Assembly (NCBI GenBank): GCA_035535995.1
Contig: DATLOZ010000020.1
Span: 182,798 to 246,797 of the forward strand
Direction of reading: 5' to 3'
Source of the DNA: JANYCO01 sp035535995
GTDB taxonomy: Bacteria; Bacteroidota; Bacteroidia; Cytophagales; Cytophagaceae
DNA: 64,000 bases
In this document: positions 54,785 to 62,883 of the stretch, piece by piece
Numbering within the stretch: the first letter of the stretch is position 1
Layout: every line of letters begins with the position of its first letter
Notes under the pieces: generated by a model
What the model was told of the DNA's origin: nothing
Databases searched by the model: none
What the model saw: the letters and a program-made list of their open reading frames with translations, nothing else
Translations under genes and position numbers: made by a program

Positions 54785-54794
54785 TCAAGTAAAC

Positions 54795-54989
54795 ATGAAA
54801 ACAAAATCTTTTGAAGTGCCGGCAGAACTGATGCCGGACTTTGCGAAAATAGTAGAAGAATGGGATATCGCTTGCAGCGTTATGGGCGTTAATGAAGATG
54901 AGATGGTAATTCTGGAAGTAGATTATGAGCCGGAGGAAAAGGAGGCTATCCATGAGCTTGCTGATCTCATTGAAGAGTACTGGGAATAG
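54795..54989 (+). CDS. Small acidic protein
   Basis: A 64-residue protein with about 20 acidic residues (EVDYEPEEKEAIHELADLIEEYWE, in segments EVDYEPEEKEA and LADLIEEYWE). It is 10 bases from the upstream helix-turn-helix gene and in the same operon. Its acidity could suit a DNA mimic or a binding partner of a basic protein, but no family is recognised and this is inference. Confidence 0.55.
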   Translation: MKTKSFEVPAELMPDFAKIVEEWDIACSVMGVNEDEMVILEVDYEPEEKEAIHELADLIEEYWE

Positions 54990-55039
54990 AAGTTATTAAA
55001 ATATTCGGAGAGGCATAATGTCTCTCCGGATTTAATACT

Positions 55040-55366
55040 ATGAGAGAAGAAAAGAAAACACCGGAAACATCGGGAGTGATGTACGTGGTATCAAAAGAAT
55101 TTATGGATTTATTAATCGAAAAGCAGGACCGAATTATAGCTATGCTGGAAGGAATGACGGGCTATAAGTCAGAAGGTGTTTTAGGTGATTATGTTTCCGA
55201 GGAACATGCCAGAGTAATGCTAGGCCGTAAAAACACTTGGTTCTGGATGATGCGTACTAAAGGTCTTTTGAGCTTTACTAAAGTAGGGAGGAAAACATTT
55301 TATAAGAGAGAAGAATTAGTCCGTTATTTGGATGAGAATAGTAAGCCTGCATATCGGAAAAGGTAA
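55040..55366 (+). CDS. Second helix-turn-helix protein of the element
   Basis: A 108-residue protein. The C-terminal ~60 residues are HTH_17-like: VSEEHARVMLGRKNTWFWMM and LLSFTKVGRKTFYKREEL, ending in a basic tail. The N-terminal part is a helical region (KEFMDLLIEKQDRIIAMLEG). It resembles the gene at 54449 and is likely a DNA-binding regulator or excisionase. A perfect palindrome begins four bases after the stop codon. Confidence 0.72.
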   Translation: MREEKKTPETSGVMYVVSKEFMDLLIEKQDRIIAMLEGMTGYKSEGVLGDYVSEEHARVMLGRKNTWFWMMRTKGLLSFTKVGRKTFYKREELVRYLDENSKPAYRKR

Positions 55367-55370
55367 AAAA

Positions 55371-55388
55371 ATACGCTTATAAGCGTAT
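55371..55388. terminator. Perfect 18-bp palindrome upstream of the RT gene
   Basis: ATACGCTTATAAGCGTAT: arms ATACGCT and AGCGTAT around TATA. It starts four bases after the helix-turn-helix stop codon, with an A-run before it and TTGTAT after it. It is a possible terminator or operator, and the arms recur in inverted order after the RT gene. Confidence 0.5.
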
Positions 55389-55503
55389 TGTATCTATGAA
55401 GTAGTCTGATAAAATTTGTTGGTTAAATCTATTATTGATTTCTTTTGATTAATAATAACTTAAAAAGGATCTGTAAATAGTCAGAATATAAATCTTAAAT
55501 ACT
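55389..55503. other. RT leader region
   Basis: About 115 AT-rich bases between the palindrome and the RT start. No strong hairpin apart from TTGATTTCTTTTGATTAATAA-like direct repeats of TTGATT. If the RT uses a dedicated template RNA as several defence RTs do, this is one place to look, although it is short for that. Confidence 0.3.
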
Positions 55504-57054
55504 ATGGAATTAAAGAAAATGCTTTCCTTAGGATATTTTCCTAAAGAACTTCCTTTACCATTTTATACTGAAGATTTTGCAAATTTTATTCACGATAAGA
55601 TTGTCTTAAATAGATCTTTTGTTTCAAGACCTTGCACGCATAATCTCGCTAGACCTGGTAATCAAAGAAGAGTTTTAAGTATATCACACCCTCAGAATTT
55701 TTGTAATTTAGCCAAAGTTATTTCTGATAACTGGACATCTATTGAAACTCATTTTTTAAAATCAAATATTTCTAAGTCTATTCCAATAATTGACGACAAA
55801 GAAACAAGGTGTGTTAAAACGAGGTTTGAGGGGAGTAAACTACCTATAATCAGAGCCGAAATAAGAGGTAAAGCCAAGTACATTTTAAGAATTGATATTT
55901 CTAGATTTTATCACTCAATTTATACACATAGCATTCCATGGGCTTTAAATACTAAGGCTATTGCAAAATCAATGCGTTCTGGTGGGTTAGGAAATGATTT
56001 AGATTTATTCCTTAGAAATGGCCAGGATTCGCAAACTCTTGGAATACCTGTTGGACCTGATACTTCATTAATTATTTCAGAAATATTAGGGACTGCAATT
56101 GATGAAAAGTTAGAGAAGGATAAAATGATAGGATATAGATATGTGGATGATTTTGAGTTCGTATTTTATTCTAGGTCTGAAGCAGAGCAAGCACTACCAA
56201 AAATAGAATCCATTTTACAGGAATTTGAGCTAGCCTTAAACGTTGATAAAACTTTTATTGATGAATTGCCCGTTAGTATAGATAAGTATTGGACTTCAAT
56301 AATAAGAAATTTTGATTTTTCTGATGAAGTTTCTACGTCAAAATTAATTCATTATTTTGATACACTTTTCGCTTTATATAAGGAAAATAAAAGAGAGCCT
56401 GTTTTAGGTTATGGAATTTCTCGATTGTCTAATGCAGATATCAGAGATGAAATTATAGAGGATTTATTATTACAGTGTGTGAGTATAGAGCCAGGCACTC
56501 TTGTAGAAGTACTTCATTACTGTGATACCACAGGACTTAAATTTAATGATGATAAATTTAAAAAAGTATTATTCGATTTGATAAAATACCATGGTGCAAT
56601 GAAGCATGGTTCAGAAGTGGCTTGGGCTCTATGGACTTGTATTTGGAATGACTATAAAATACCTGTTGAAGTTGCAGAATCAATTATGTTTTTTGATGAT
56701 TCTATTGTGGCACTTCTTGGATGTCATGCATATAGTAAAAAGCTGATTGATGAAAGTATTTTAAAATACTGGAAAACACTAATGACAAGCGATAGCCTTA
56801 AAGATGGCCATTGGCTATTAGCTTATGAAGCTGATCTGAAAAAATGGTTACCATCTGCTGATTCTACAAATCATGTTAATAAAGATCCTTTCTTTAAGAT
56901 TTTAAAAAAGAATAAAATATCTTTCTACAGGCTAAGTACTGGAAAAATAATTTCTGAGAAACAAAATATAGACTCTTATGGAGTCAAGAGATATTCTGGA
57001 TATGGTAGAGAAGGAAAGCTAAGATTAGATATGGATGATGATCTCCCTTTTTAA
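55504..57054 (+). CDS. Solitary defence-type (Abi/UG) reverse transcriptase
   Basis: A 516-residue RNA-directed DNA polymerase. RT palm residues are intact: first catalytic Asp131 in RIDISRFYHSIYTHSIPWAL, IPVGPDTS (181-188) and the active-site YVDD (213-216), then VDKTFIDELP. The C-terminal ~250 residues are helical (LIHYFDTLFALYKENKREP, ILKYWKTLMTSD) without an endonuclease, maturase (X) or retron-type VTG region. FYxSIYTHSIPWA is, as far as I know, typical of the UG/Abi defence RT clades. No fused nitrilase, protease or second RT is adjacent. The exact class (DRT subtype) cannot be assigned by eye. Confidence 0.85.
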   Translation: MELKKMLSLGYFPKELPLPFYTEDFANFIHDKIVLNRSFVSRPCTHNLARPGNQRRVLSISHPQNFCNLAKVISDNWTSIETHFLKSNISKSIPIIDDKETRCVKTRFEGSKLPIIRAEIRGKAKYILRIDISRFYHSIYTHSIPWALNTKAIAKSMRSGGLGNDLDLFLRNGQDSQTLGIPVGPDTSLIISEILGTAIDEKLEKDKMIGYRYVDDFEFVFYSRSEAEQALPKIESILQEFELALNVDKTFIDELPVSIDKYWTSIIRNFDFSDEVSTSKLIHYFDTLFALYKENKREPVLGYGISRLSNADIRDEIIEDLLLQCVSIEPGTLVEVLHYCDTTGLKFNDDKFKKVLFDLIKYHGAMKHGSEVAWALWTCIWNDYKIPVEVAESIMFFDDSIVALLGCHAYSKKLIDESILKYWKTLMTSDSLKDGHWLLAYEADLKKWLPSADSTNHVNKDPFFKILKKNKISFYRLSTGKIISEKQNIDSYGVKRYSGYGREGKLRLDMDDDLPF

Positions 57055-57060
57055 TCTAGT

Positions 57061-57089
57061 CTGTGTTTTAGCGTATACGCTAAACACAG
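57061..57089. terminator. Hairpin between RT and hipT
   Basis: CTGTGTTTTAGCGTA / TACGCTAAACACAG, perfect apart from one extra T. It lies six bases after the RT stop codon and 20 bases before the convergent hipT stop. Its core AGCGTATACGCT shares the AGCGTAT word with the palindrome upstream of the RT. Confidence 0.65.
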
Positions 57090-57109
57090 AGTACTATTAT
57101 AAAAGTTCC

Positions 57110-58123
57110 TTACACCATTCCAAGGAATGAATACCGAAGCCGTTTTAGCTTATCTCTATACAATTCCAAATAACCAGCTTTCATATCATTATTCAAAAAG
57201 CTTCTGCCAACTAGACTTTCTATTTCCTTTTCAGAAGCAGAAAATAATTGAATTTCATGTTTGATAATTGATTCACTCAATCCAGTTTTTATTCCTAGTT
57301 CAAAAAAATCATCATAAGCAAAGTAGCCGTTCGCCTTGTAGCTTTCCGTTTCATAATCGGCTTCGAATAGCCCATTAGTAAAGGCTATATCACTATCATC
57401 AACATGTAAGCGCGTACAAAACAGGTCATAGGCTGGACTTAGAATATAATCTCCATCATCGGTTTGCATCAAGGAATAATTTTTCAAGTGTGCGTCTCCG
57501 TTAGAGAATACATAATTGAAAAGCACTATGCGGAAAAGTTTGACCGATTCTATTTTATAAGCACCTACAAATTTCTTTAAGGTTTGGAACAACAATTCCA
57601 CACTACCTTCATATTTAAAATCCGGACCTGATCTTATCGCTGATTTCTTTGTCAGGGAGGTAAAATCATCGATCAAATATTTTGTTCCATCCAGCTTTAT
57701 GTCAAAGCGCTTTGTAATGTATGCAGGTTGACCGTCCTGGAAGAAGATAAGACCATTGGCGGCTGTGTAAATATTAAAAATTTGTTCCGCCAGCTGCATA
57801 GTGAGGTGTTCATTGGCCGGAACCTGATCTGTTTTTTTTACGTCAGAGGGAATCGGTTTTAAAATATATTGCCCGTCTTCCTGGAATTTGTTTAGCCGAA
57901 GTTTATTCTTTTGAAGTACTAAGGAAATTTTATTTTGGACACCGGATATTGAAAGCCTTTCGCGGTTGTCCATAAACAATTCTCGTGTATGCTCATCTTT
58001 TTCTGGTGAAAGAAAGGGGAGAATGTGACTTACCTTTTTTCCATTAAAAAGTTTTTTTAAGGCAGATGGACTATACGAATCATATCCAGATTTAAGAGTA
58101 GAAGGACAACGATCTAGTATCAT
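57110..58123 (-). CDS. hipT: HipT-like serine/threonine kinase toxin
   Basis: A 337-residue kinase equal to HipA without its N-terminal subdomain. The Gly-rich loop is preceded by SIS (Ser58, Ser60) in RLSISGVQNKISL, the autophosphorylation pair described for HipT of the HipBST system. The ATP lysine is in QYILKPIP (Lys89), the catalytic loop is SNGDAHLKNYSL and the metal site is in LSPAYDLFCTRL. All kinase elements are present, so it is likely an active toxin that phosphorylates a translation factor or tRNA synthetase (TrpS in the known case). Start overlaps the hipS stop (ATGA). Confidence 0.88.
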   Translation of the reverse strand: MILDRCPSTLKSGYDSYSPSALKKLFNGKKVSHILPFLSPEKDEHTRELFMDNRERLSISGVQNKISLVLQKNKLRLNKFQEDGQYILKPIPSDVKKTDQVPANEHLTMQLAEQIFNIYTAANGLIFFQDGQPAYITKRFDIKLDGTKYLIDDFTSLTKKSAIRSGPDFKYEGSVELLFQTLKKFVGAYKIESVKLFRIVLFNYVFSNGDAHLKNYSLMQTDDGDYILSPAYDLFCTRLHVDDSDIAFTNGLFEADYETESYKANGYFAYDDFFELGIKTGLSESIIKHEIQLFSASEKEIESLVGRSFLNNDMKAGYLELYRDKLKRLRYSFLGMV

Positions 58124-58446
58124 GACTGAATAGGTCTAACGGTGACCGCGCCGATGGTATTACTTCCGGCCGTAGCTAATAGAAGAGAGAAATCATCTCG
58201 CTCATCTATTTTCAAACGCCGGCATTGAAGTTTTCTATTTACACCTTCTGCCAGCAAACTGGAGAAAAAAGGAAACAAGATATCACTTTTATATTCTTGT
58301 TGGGTCTTGGGAAGCGTAAGACTGATAGCAGGAGCGGAGGGATTGACATAATAGTCCTCTGTGTAGCGGAATGTATAAATTCCATCATCTTCTTTGGTCA
58401 GTACTCCTGCCAATTCATGATTGCAATATACGTTTGCGCTTCGCAT
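58120..58446 (-). CDS. hipS: HipS-like antitoxin (HipA N-terminal subdomain)
   Basis: A 108-residue protein corresponding to the HipA N-terminal subdomain 1 (PF13657 type): ANVYCNHELAGVLTKEDDGIYTF, SLTLPKTQQEYKSD, LFPFFSSLLAEGVNRKL. In HipBST the separate HipS protein blocks HipT. It overlaps hipT by four bases and hipB by one (TAATG), so the three genes are translationally coupled. Confidence 0.85.
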   Translation of the reverse strand: MRSANVYCNHELAGVLTKEDDGIYTFRYTEDYYVNPSAPAISLTLPKTQQEYKSDILFPFFSSLLAEGVNRKLQCRRLKIDERDDFSLLLATAGSNTIGAVTVRPIQS

Positions 58447-58658
58447 TAGCTAAGACTTTTTTTGATGTTCACCTCCAATTCCATTCCTAATACATCGAGC
58501 ACTTTGATAAGCGTATCTAATGAAGGATTTCCTTTTCCTTGCTCTATGGCATAAATGGTTTTGATCCCAACTTTGGAAATATCCGACAGCTCTTCCTGAC
58601 TTATCCGAAGCATATCTCTGCGTTGTTTAATAACTTTACCAAACGTAAGTTTATCCAT
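58446..58658 (-). CDS. hipB: HipB-like transcriptional repressor
   Basis: A 70-residue Cro/CI-type (HTH_3/XRE) protein: RRDMLRISQEELSDISKVGIKTIYAIEQGKGNPSLDTLIKVLDVLGMELEV, given here as segments RISQEELSDIS, VGIKTIYAIEQGK and LDTLIKVLDVLG. It lies first in the operon, upstream of hipS and hipT, and would bind the palindromic operators in its promoter region to repress the operon. Confidence 0.9.
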   Translation of the reverse strand: MDKLTFGKVIKQRRDMLRISQEELSDISKVGIKTIYAIEQGKGNPSLDTLIKVLDVLGMELEVNIKKSLS

Positions 58659-58660
58659 AT

Positions 58661-58683
58661 AATCCAGTATTATAATACCGATT
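58661..58683. promoter_or_regulatory. hip operator O1
   Basis: Contains the perfect 12-bp palindrome GTATTATAATAC (58667-58678) within CCAGTATTATAATACCGAT. It starts two bases upstream of the hipB start codon. Confidence 0.7.
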
Positions 58684-58721
58684 TACTTTTCTTTTTGTAA
58701 ATTTAATTAAAAAAGAATCAA

Positions 58722-58744
58722 AATCAGTATTATAGTACTGATTT
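58722..58744. promoter_or_regulatory. hip operator O2
   Basis: AATCAGTATTATAGTACTGA, an imperfect palindrome related to O1 and O3, its centre 60 bp from O1. The reverse strand contains TATAAT, so repressor binding would cover a -10-like element. Confidence 0.7.
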
Positions 58745-58783
58745 ATGTATGGAAATATTAAATAGGACTATTTGAAGTCGGAT

Positions 58784-58806
58784 ATCGGTACTATAATACT
58801 GATTTT
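58784..58806. promoter_or_regulatory. hip operator O3
   Basis: ATCGGTACTATAATACTGAT, essentially O2 in the opposite orientation, its centre 61 bp from O2. The three sites share ATCAGTAYTATARTACTGAT as consensus. Confidence 0.7.
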
Positions 58807-58920
58807 GATTTTAAAAAATGAATTTACCATAACTTTGTTACAAAATTAACTAAGATTTACCCTTAGTTTGTGACAAATATAATTTTTTCAATATGTTTTT
58901 CTTGTTCATAAAAAAATGAC

Positions 58921-58939
58921 TGTTCACGAAACGTGAACA
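58921..58939. promoter_or_regulatory. 8-3-8 palindrome upstream of MNT-HEPN gene
   Basis: TGTTCACG-AAA-CGTGAACA is a perfect inverted repeat. Three GGGGCA words follow at 58975, 58986 and 58995, just before the next gene. These look like regulator or recombination-arm binding sites; the protein is unknown. Confidence 0.5.
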
Positions 58940-59019
58940 AATCAAAAAAATGAACATCGTTTCATAATTGCTAAGGGGCAACAATGGGGCAAAAGGGGCA
59001 TGCTTAAGATGAAATATGC

Positions 59020-59958
59020 TTGAATAGATATGGTTATATGGTGGATAACCATATCTGGATTTTCAACTTGATTTTTTTAACTTGTAGAATTGTTTTTAAC
59101 ACTGATAACTTGAACCTTAACCTCGATTATTTACCTGAATTAAAGCGCGAAGAGCTTACCGAAATTACAGAAGTGATTGTAGCAGAGATGAAGCCTGCAA
59201 TGATAATTCTGTTTGGTTCGTATGCGCGCAATACTTGGGCGGAGGAAATCACACATGAGGATGGGATCAAGTTAGTTTTTAAAAGTGATTATGATATTCT
59301 TGTGGTAACTGTCAGAGATCTGAATTCTACAGCGAATAAACAATGGATTAAAACGCAACAGATCTTAAAAAATAGAAAATACTCCACTTCACTTTCACTT
59401 ATACAACATTCTATAGGCTATATCAACAATGAACTTAGCGCGGGAGGCTATTTTTTTACGGATGTGATCAAAGAAGGAAAAGTACTTTACGACTCCGACG
59501 AAGTGAAACTCGGTAAGCCTGGCAATGTTGATCCTATAGAAGTAAAGAAGCGAGCCAAGGAAGAGTTTGAGAGATGGACTCAAAGTGGAGATGAATTTTT
59601 AGAGGGATTTAGATTTTATTTTGAAAAGCAAACATATAGTAAAGCTGCATTTCTTTTACATCAAGCTACGGAAGCATTTTATACAGCATATCTTTTAGTA
59701 TTCACCGGCTATAAAGGAAAATCACACGACATAGAAGAATTAGGGAATCAGGTTGCTAAACTTCACCCGGAGTATAAAACCGTTTTCCCAATTGACAACA
59801 AGCTTGGCAACGAAGCTTTTTTCAAATTGAAGCGCGCTTATATTGATGCCAGGTATAAGAAGGATTACTCTATTACGAAAGAGGAGTTGGAGTATTTGAG
59901 TGGGAGAGTGGAGGTGCTAAAAATACTAGTAGATAAAATTTGTAGAGTCAGTATTTGA
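59020..59958 (+). CDS. Fused nucleotidyltransferase-HEPN protein
   Basis: A 312-residue fusion. The nucleotidyltransferase part has ILFGSYARNTW (GS motif) and SDYDILVVT (DxD), as in minimal nucleotidyltransferases. The C-terminal ~130 residues form a HEPN domain: FERWTQSGDEFLEGFRFYF, YSKAAFLLHQATEAFYTAYLLV, and the ARYKKDY end with the usual HEPN basic-Tyr region. In MntA-HepT toxin-antitoxin pairs these are separate proteins and the NTase AMPylates the HEPN RNase; here they are one chain. ATG 59020 adds an unusual ~30-residue start; TTG 59110 (LNLNLDYLPELKREEL) may be the true one. Confidence 0.78.
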   Translation: MNRYGYMVDNHIWIFNLIFLTCRIVFNTDNLNLNLDYLPELKREELTEITEVIVAEMKPAMIILFGSYARNTWAEEITHEDGIKLVFKSDYDILVVTVRDLNSTANKQWIKTQQILKNRKYSTSLSLIQHSIGYINNELSAGGYFFTDVIKEGKVLYDSDEVKLGKPGNVDPIEVKKRAKEEFERWTQSGDEFLEGFRFYFEKQTYSKAAFLLHQATEAFYTAYLLVFTGYKGKSHDIEELGNQVAKLHPEYKTVFPIDNKLGNEAFFKLKRAYIDARYKKDYSITKEELEYLSGRVEVLKILVDKICRVSI

Positions 59959-60014
59959 GTAAAGTTTTTTGCTCTGTCCATTTCAAAAAACAAATCAAAA
60001 TATAATTAATCGTT

Positions 60015-60803
60015 ATGGAAAAATATGCTATTGCTATTTTTGTTTGTCTCTTCTTGCTTTTAGGCGTCATGATTTGGCAGTTAGTTTTGTTATATAAGCA
60101 AGTTAAAAGTCCAACAAATAAACTACCTAGATTCGATGTAGATAAATATTATGAGTTAAAATACTTGCTACAATATTCTATTACAATCTATCCAACAATT
60201 ATAGCCATTTTGGCCTTTCTTGGTTATAATAGTTTATCAACGATGCATAATGAAATTAAGGAAGAAACATTAAAGAACGTAACTCTTAGAATGGATTCTT
60301 TGACAAAAAAAATTATTGCAACTGAAGCAAATGTGAAATTTATACAAGATAGTGTTAAAAAGATAGAATCAAATATTTCTAAAGGGTTAAGTAATGCAAA
60401 TGTTTTAACTGGAAAAATATCTGCGTCATCAAATAGCATAAAAAGTATATCAGATAGTTTAACGCAGGTTCAAAAGAATTATAGAAAATTGAATGAACGA
60501 GATATACTTAAACAACCAATATATATTGTTGATAGTTTAATTATTGATAAACCATTTAGTGATGATGCTAGACCATGTTATTTTTCAGAATTAAAAACAA
60601 TATCTGGTAAAAAGTTGCCTGTTTTTTCAAAAGAGCCATTGATATTAGCTTTCGTAGAGAATGGATTAGAGGCCCATATTTGTAATGTTACCAATAGGAA
60701 GTTTGATATAAGATTAGGATTTCCTACAACAACATTTAAGGATTGTGCAACTTTTCCAAAAGGAAAAATACATTATAAAATATTAATCATTGATACAGAA
60801 TAA
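60015..60803 (+). CDS. Membrane-anchored coiled-coil protein of unknown function
   Basis: A 262-residue protein with two membrane segments (residues ~4-27 IAIFVCLFLLLGVMIWQLV and ~52-72 LQYSITIYPTIIAILAFLG), then a long coiled coil (~75-165: ETLKNVTLRMDSLTKKI, IKSISDSLTQVQKNYRKLN) and a C-terminal beta domain (~170-262: PLILAFVENGLEAHICNVTNRKFDIRLGFP). No family is recognised. It ends 23 bases before the nuclease-STAND gene on the same strand, in the same AT-rich block, so the pair is probably one operon and one system. Confidence 0.72.
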   Translation: MEKYAIAIFVCLFLLLGVMIWQLVLLYKQVKSPTNKLPRFDVDKYYELKYLLQYSITIYPTIIAILAFLGYNSLSTMHNEIKEETLKNVTLRMDSLTKKIIATEANVKFIQDSVKKIESNISKGLSNANVLTGKISASSNSIKSISDSLTQVQKNYRKLNERDILKQPIYIVDSLIIDKPFSDDARPCYFSELKTISGKKLPVFSKEPLILAFVENGLEAHICNVTNRKFDIRLGFPTTTFKDCATFPKGKIHYKILIIDTE

Positions 60804-60826
60804 TTTTATTAACAAGAAAATTATTA

Positions 60827-62812
60827 ATGACCGAAGAAGTAATAAAAATTTTTAAATACAATACAGATGCGCCAGCAACTAATAGAGGGTTTTATTTCCA
60901 ATATCTTAATCTATTACAAAAATGGATTAAATTATTTATCAAAGATGAAAATGATTCCAATATATATTCTGATGTAGATGAAGATATAAAAGAGGTGGGT
61001 GAGGAATTAATTTTTACTCAAGTTAAATCATATTCAAAGAGCTTTAGTTTTCAATCAGAAGAGATTAAAAAAGGATTGTTTCATTTTTATATGCTATTTA
61101 TTCAGTATGGCGATCAGTTAAATGATTGCCAATTTCATTTTTTAACAAATACAAAAATATCTAAGAACGAAAAACTACTTATAGAATGGGCAAACGATTC
61201 AAAAAAAATAAATGAAGAAATAAAACAAGCCTGTTATATAAAAGTTAAAGAAATAATTAAAAAAGAGTTTAAAATTAGAAGAGATAAGAAAATTCAAAAT
61301 AAAGATATTACTGAAAGTGGTAAAGTTAGTATTAAATCAGTGTATGATTTTGCCATAAAAGAACTAAATGATTCTAAAACTTTAGATTTCATAGAACGAA
61401 TTAAATGGAAATTTGAACATGACAATCCGCATAGTTCAATATTAAAGTTAGAGAAAAATATATTACATGATCTCAAGCATCATAAATTTGCTGGTAAGCC
61501 ATCTTTTTTATTGTTTAATGTATTTTTATCAGAGATATACAAAAGATCTACAATGCCTAATAGAGCAGATAGAGCTCTGAATAATTCAATTTTGATTTCA
61601 ATATTGAGTAAGTCAGATACTGAAATACAAAATTATTTGAACGTAAAGTTTACCAACTTAATAGGCACTCATAAATATGAAATATTACTTAAGCTAGAAG
61701 AGATAGAACAGCGTACTAAATCTAATGAGGAAAAAATAAAAAAACTTGAACACAAAGATAGTATATATCCTAAAGAGTTGAGTTTTGTTCCCAAAATATA
61801 TTCAGACGAGGTTATAGGTAGAGAAGAATCTGTAGCCGAATTGAAGACTCTTTTAACCTCTGAAAAATTAATATCTGTACATGGTATTGGAGGTATTGGT
61901 AAAACGACTATTCTAAAATACTTTTTAAAATCATATTATCATGACTACGATCACATTATTTGGATTAATAGAAGCTTGGGTTTAAAGAGTGATTTTGTTC
62001 TAAATAAAACCCTAATTGATAATCTTAAATTAGAAATAACTTCAACTTCATCAATAGAAGAAAAATTCGATGAAATCATTAATTCAATTAATAAAATAAA
62101 AGGTAGAAATCTTTTGATAATTGATGATGTATTGCCTGAAAATGATTTTTTCTTGAAAAAGGAATTGGATAAAATTGTTGACTGGGAAATATTAGTTACT
62201 TCTAGATATAAAAATGCAAATATAAAACAATATGATATAGCTGTATTGGATCTAGAGAGTGCGAGTCGTCTATTTTATAAAATCTGTTCTTCTGTTATAT
62301 ATGAAAAACATATTATAGAAGATTTTTTTCAATCTATAAGTTATAATACTTTGATGATAGAATTAAGTGCAAAGACAATAAACAATGCTATAGGTCTAGA
62401 TTTAATAAGTTTAACTGAGTCTGTAAAAAGTCTAGAATTAAACAACGAGAATTTTGCCATTAATATAAATTTAGATGATAGTTCAACACGGATTTTGAAT
62501 CATTTATTATACGTTTTTTCAATTTCAAATTTGACAAATGAAAATAAATATCTCTTAAATACTTTATCAATTTTGCCTTTTGATGAAATCATTATAGAAG
62601 AGTTTATTAAAATATATGGTGATAAAGATTATCCTAAAAATAAAATTTTCGTAGTGAATCAAATAAATGAATTAGATAAGAAAGGTTGGATAATCCGAAT
62701 CAATGACAGAATAAAAATTCATAAATTAATTCAGCATATTATTAGATATAATATTCAAACGCCAGATTTCCTATTTATAAATTATTTGTGCCATCGTATG
62801 CATGAAGTGTAA
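60827..62812 (+). pseudogene. Nuclease-STAND NTPase, truncated by an insertion sequence
   Basis: A 661-residue open frame. Residues ~15-230 are DUF4297/Cap4-like with the nuclease residues Asp51 or Asp53 and QVK (65-67) in the pattern D-x(n)-(E/Q)xK (SDVDEDIKE, FTQVKSY). Residues ~320-560 are an NB-ARC-like STAND ATPase: VIGREE, P-loop GIGGIGKTT (353-361), Walker B LLIIDDV (429-435), ILVTSR. Residues ~560-650 resemble the winged helix. The sensor repeats expected after it (TPR/WD) are missing: the IS left end begins at 62808 and its bases provide the last codon and TAA stop. The protein may be non-functional. Confidence 0.82.
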
Positions 62813-62883
62813 GCTTCCCTGAAAGTCGGCCATTTAAAGTTAGAGAAACTTGAGAAAAAGTTTTAACTTAAAATGTACGAAAG

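Noticed and set aside
55504..57054. Retron, group II intron or diversity-generating interpretation of the RT
   Set aside because: No msr/msd-like folded RNA with a VTG-type RT, no maturase or endonuclease domain, and no template/variable repeat pair was seen nearby.
58847..58868. AACTAAG / CTTAGTT inverted repeat between hip operators and the next gene
   Set aside because: Short arms in very AT-rich sequence; likely by chance and not related to the O1-O3 consensus.
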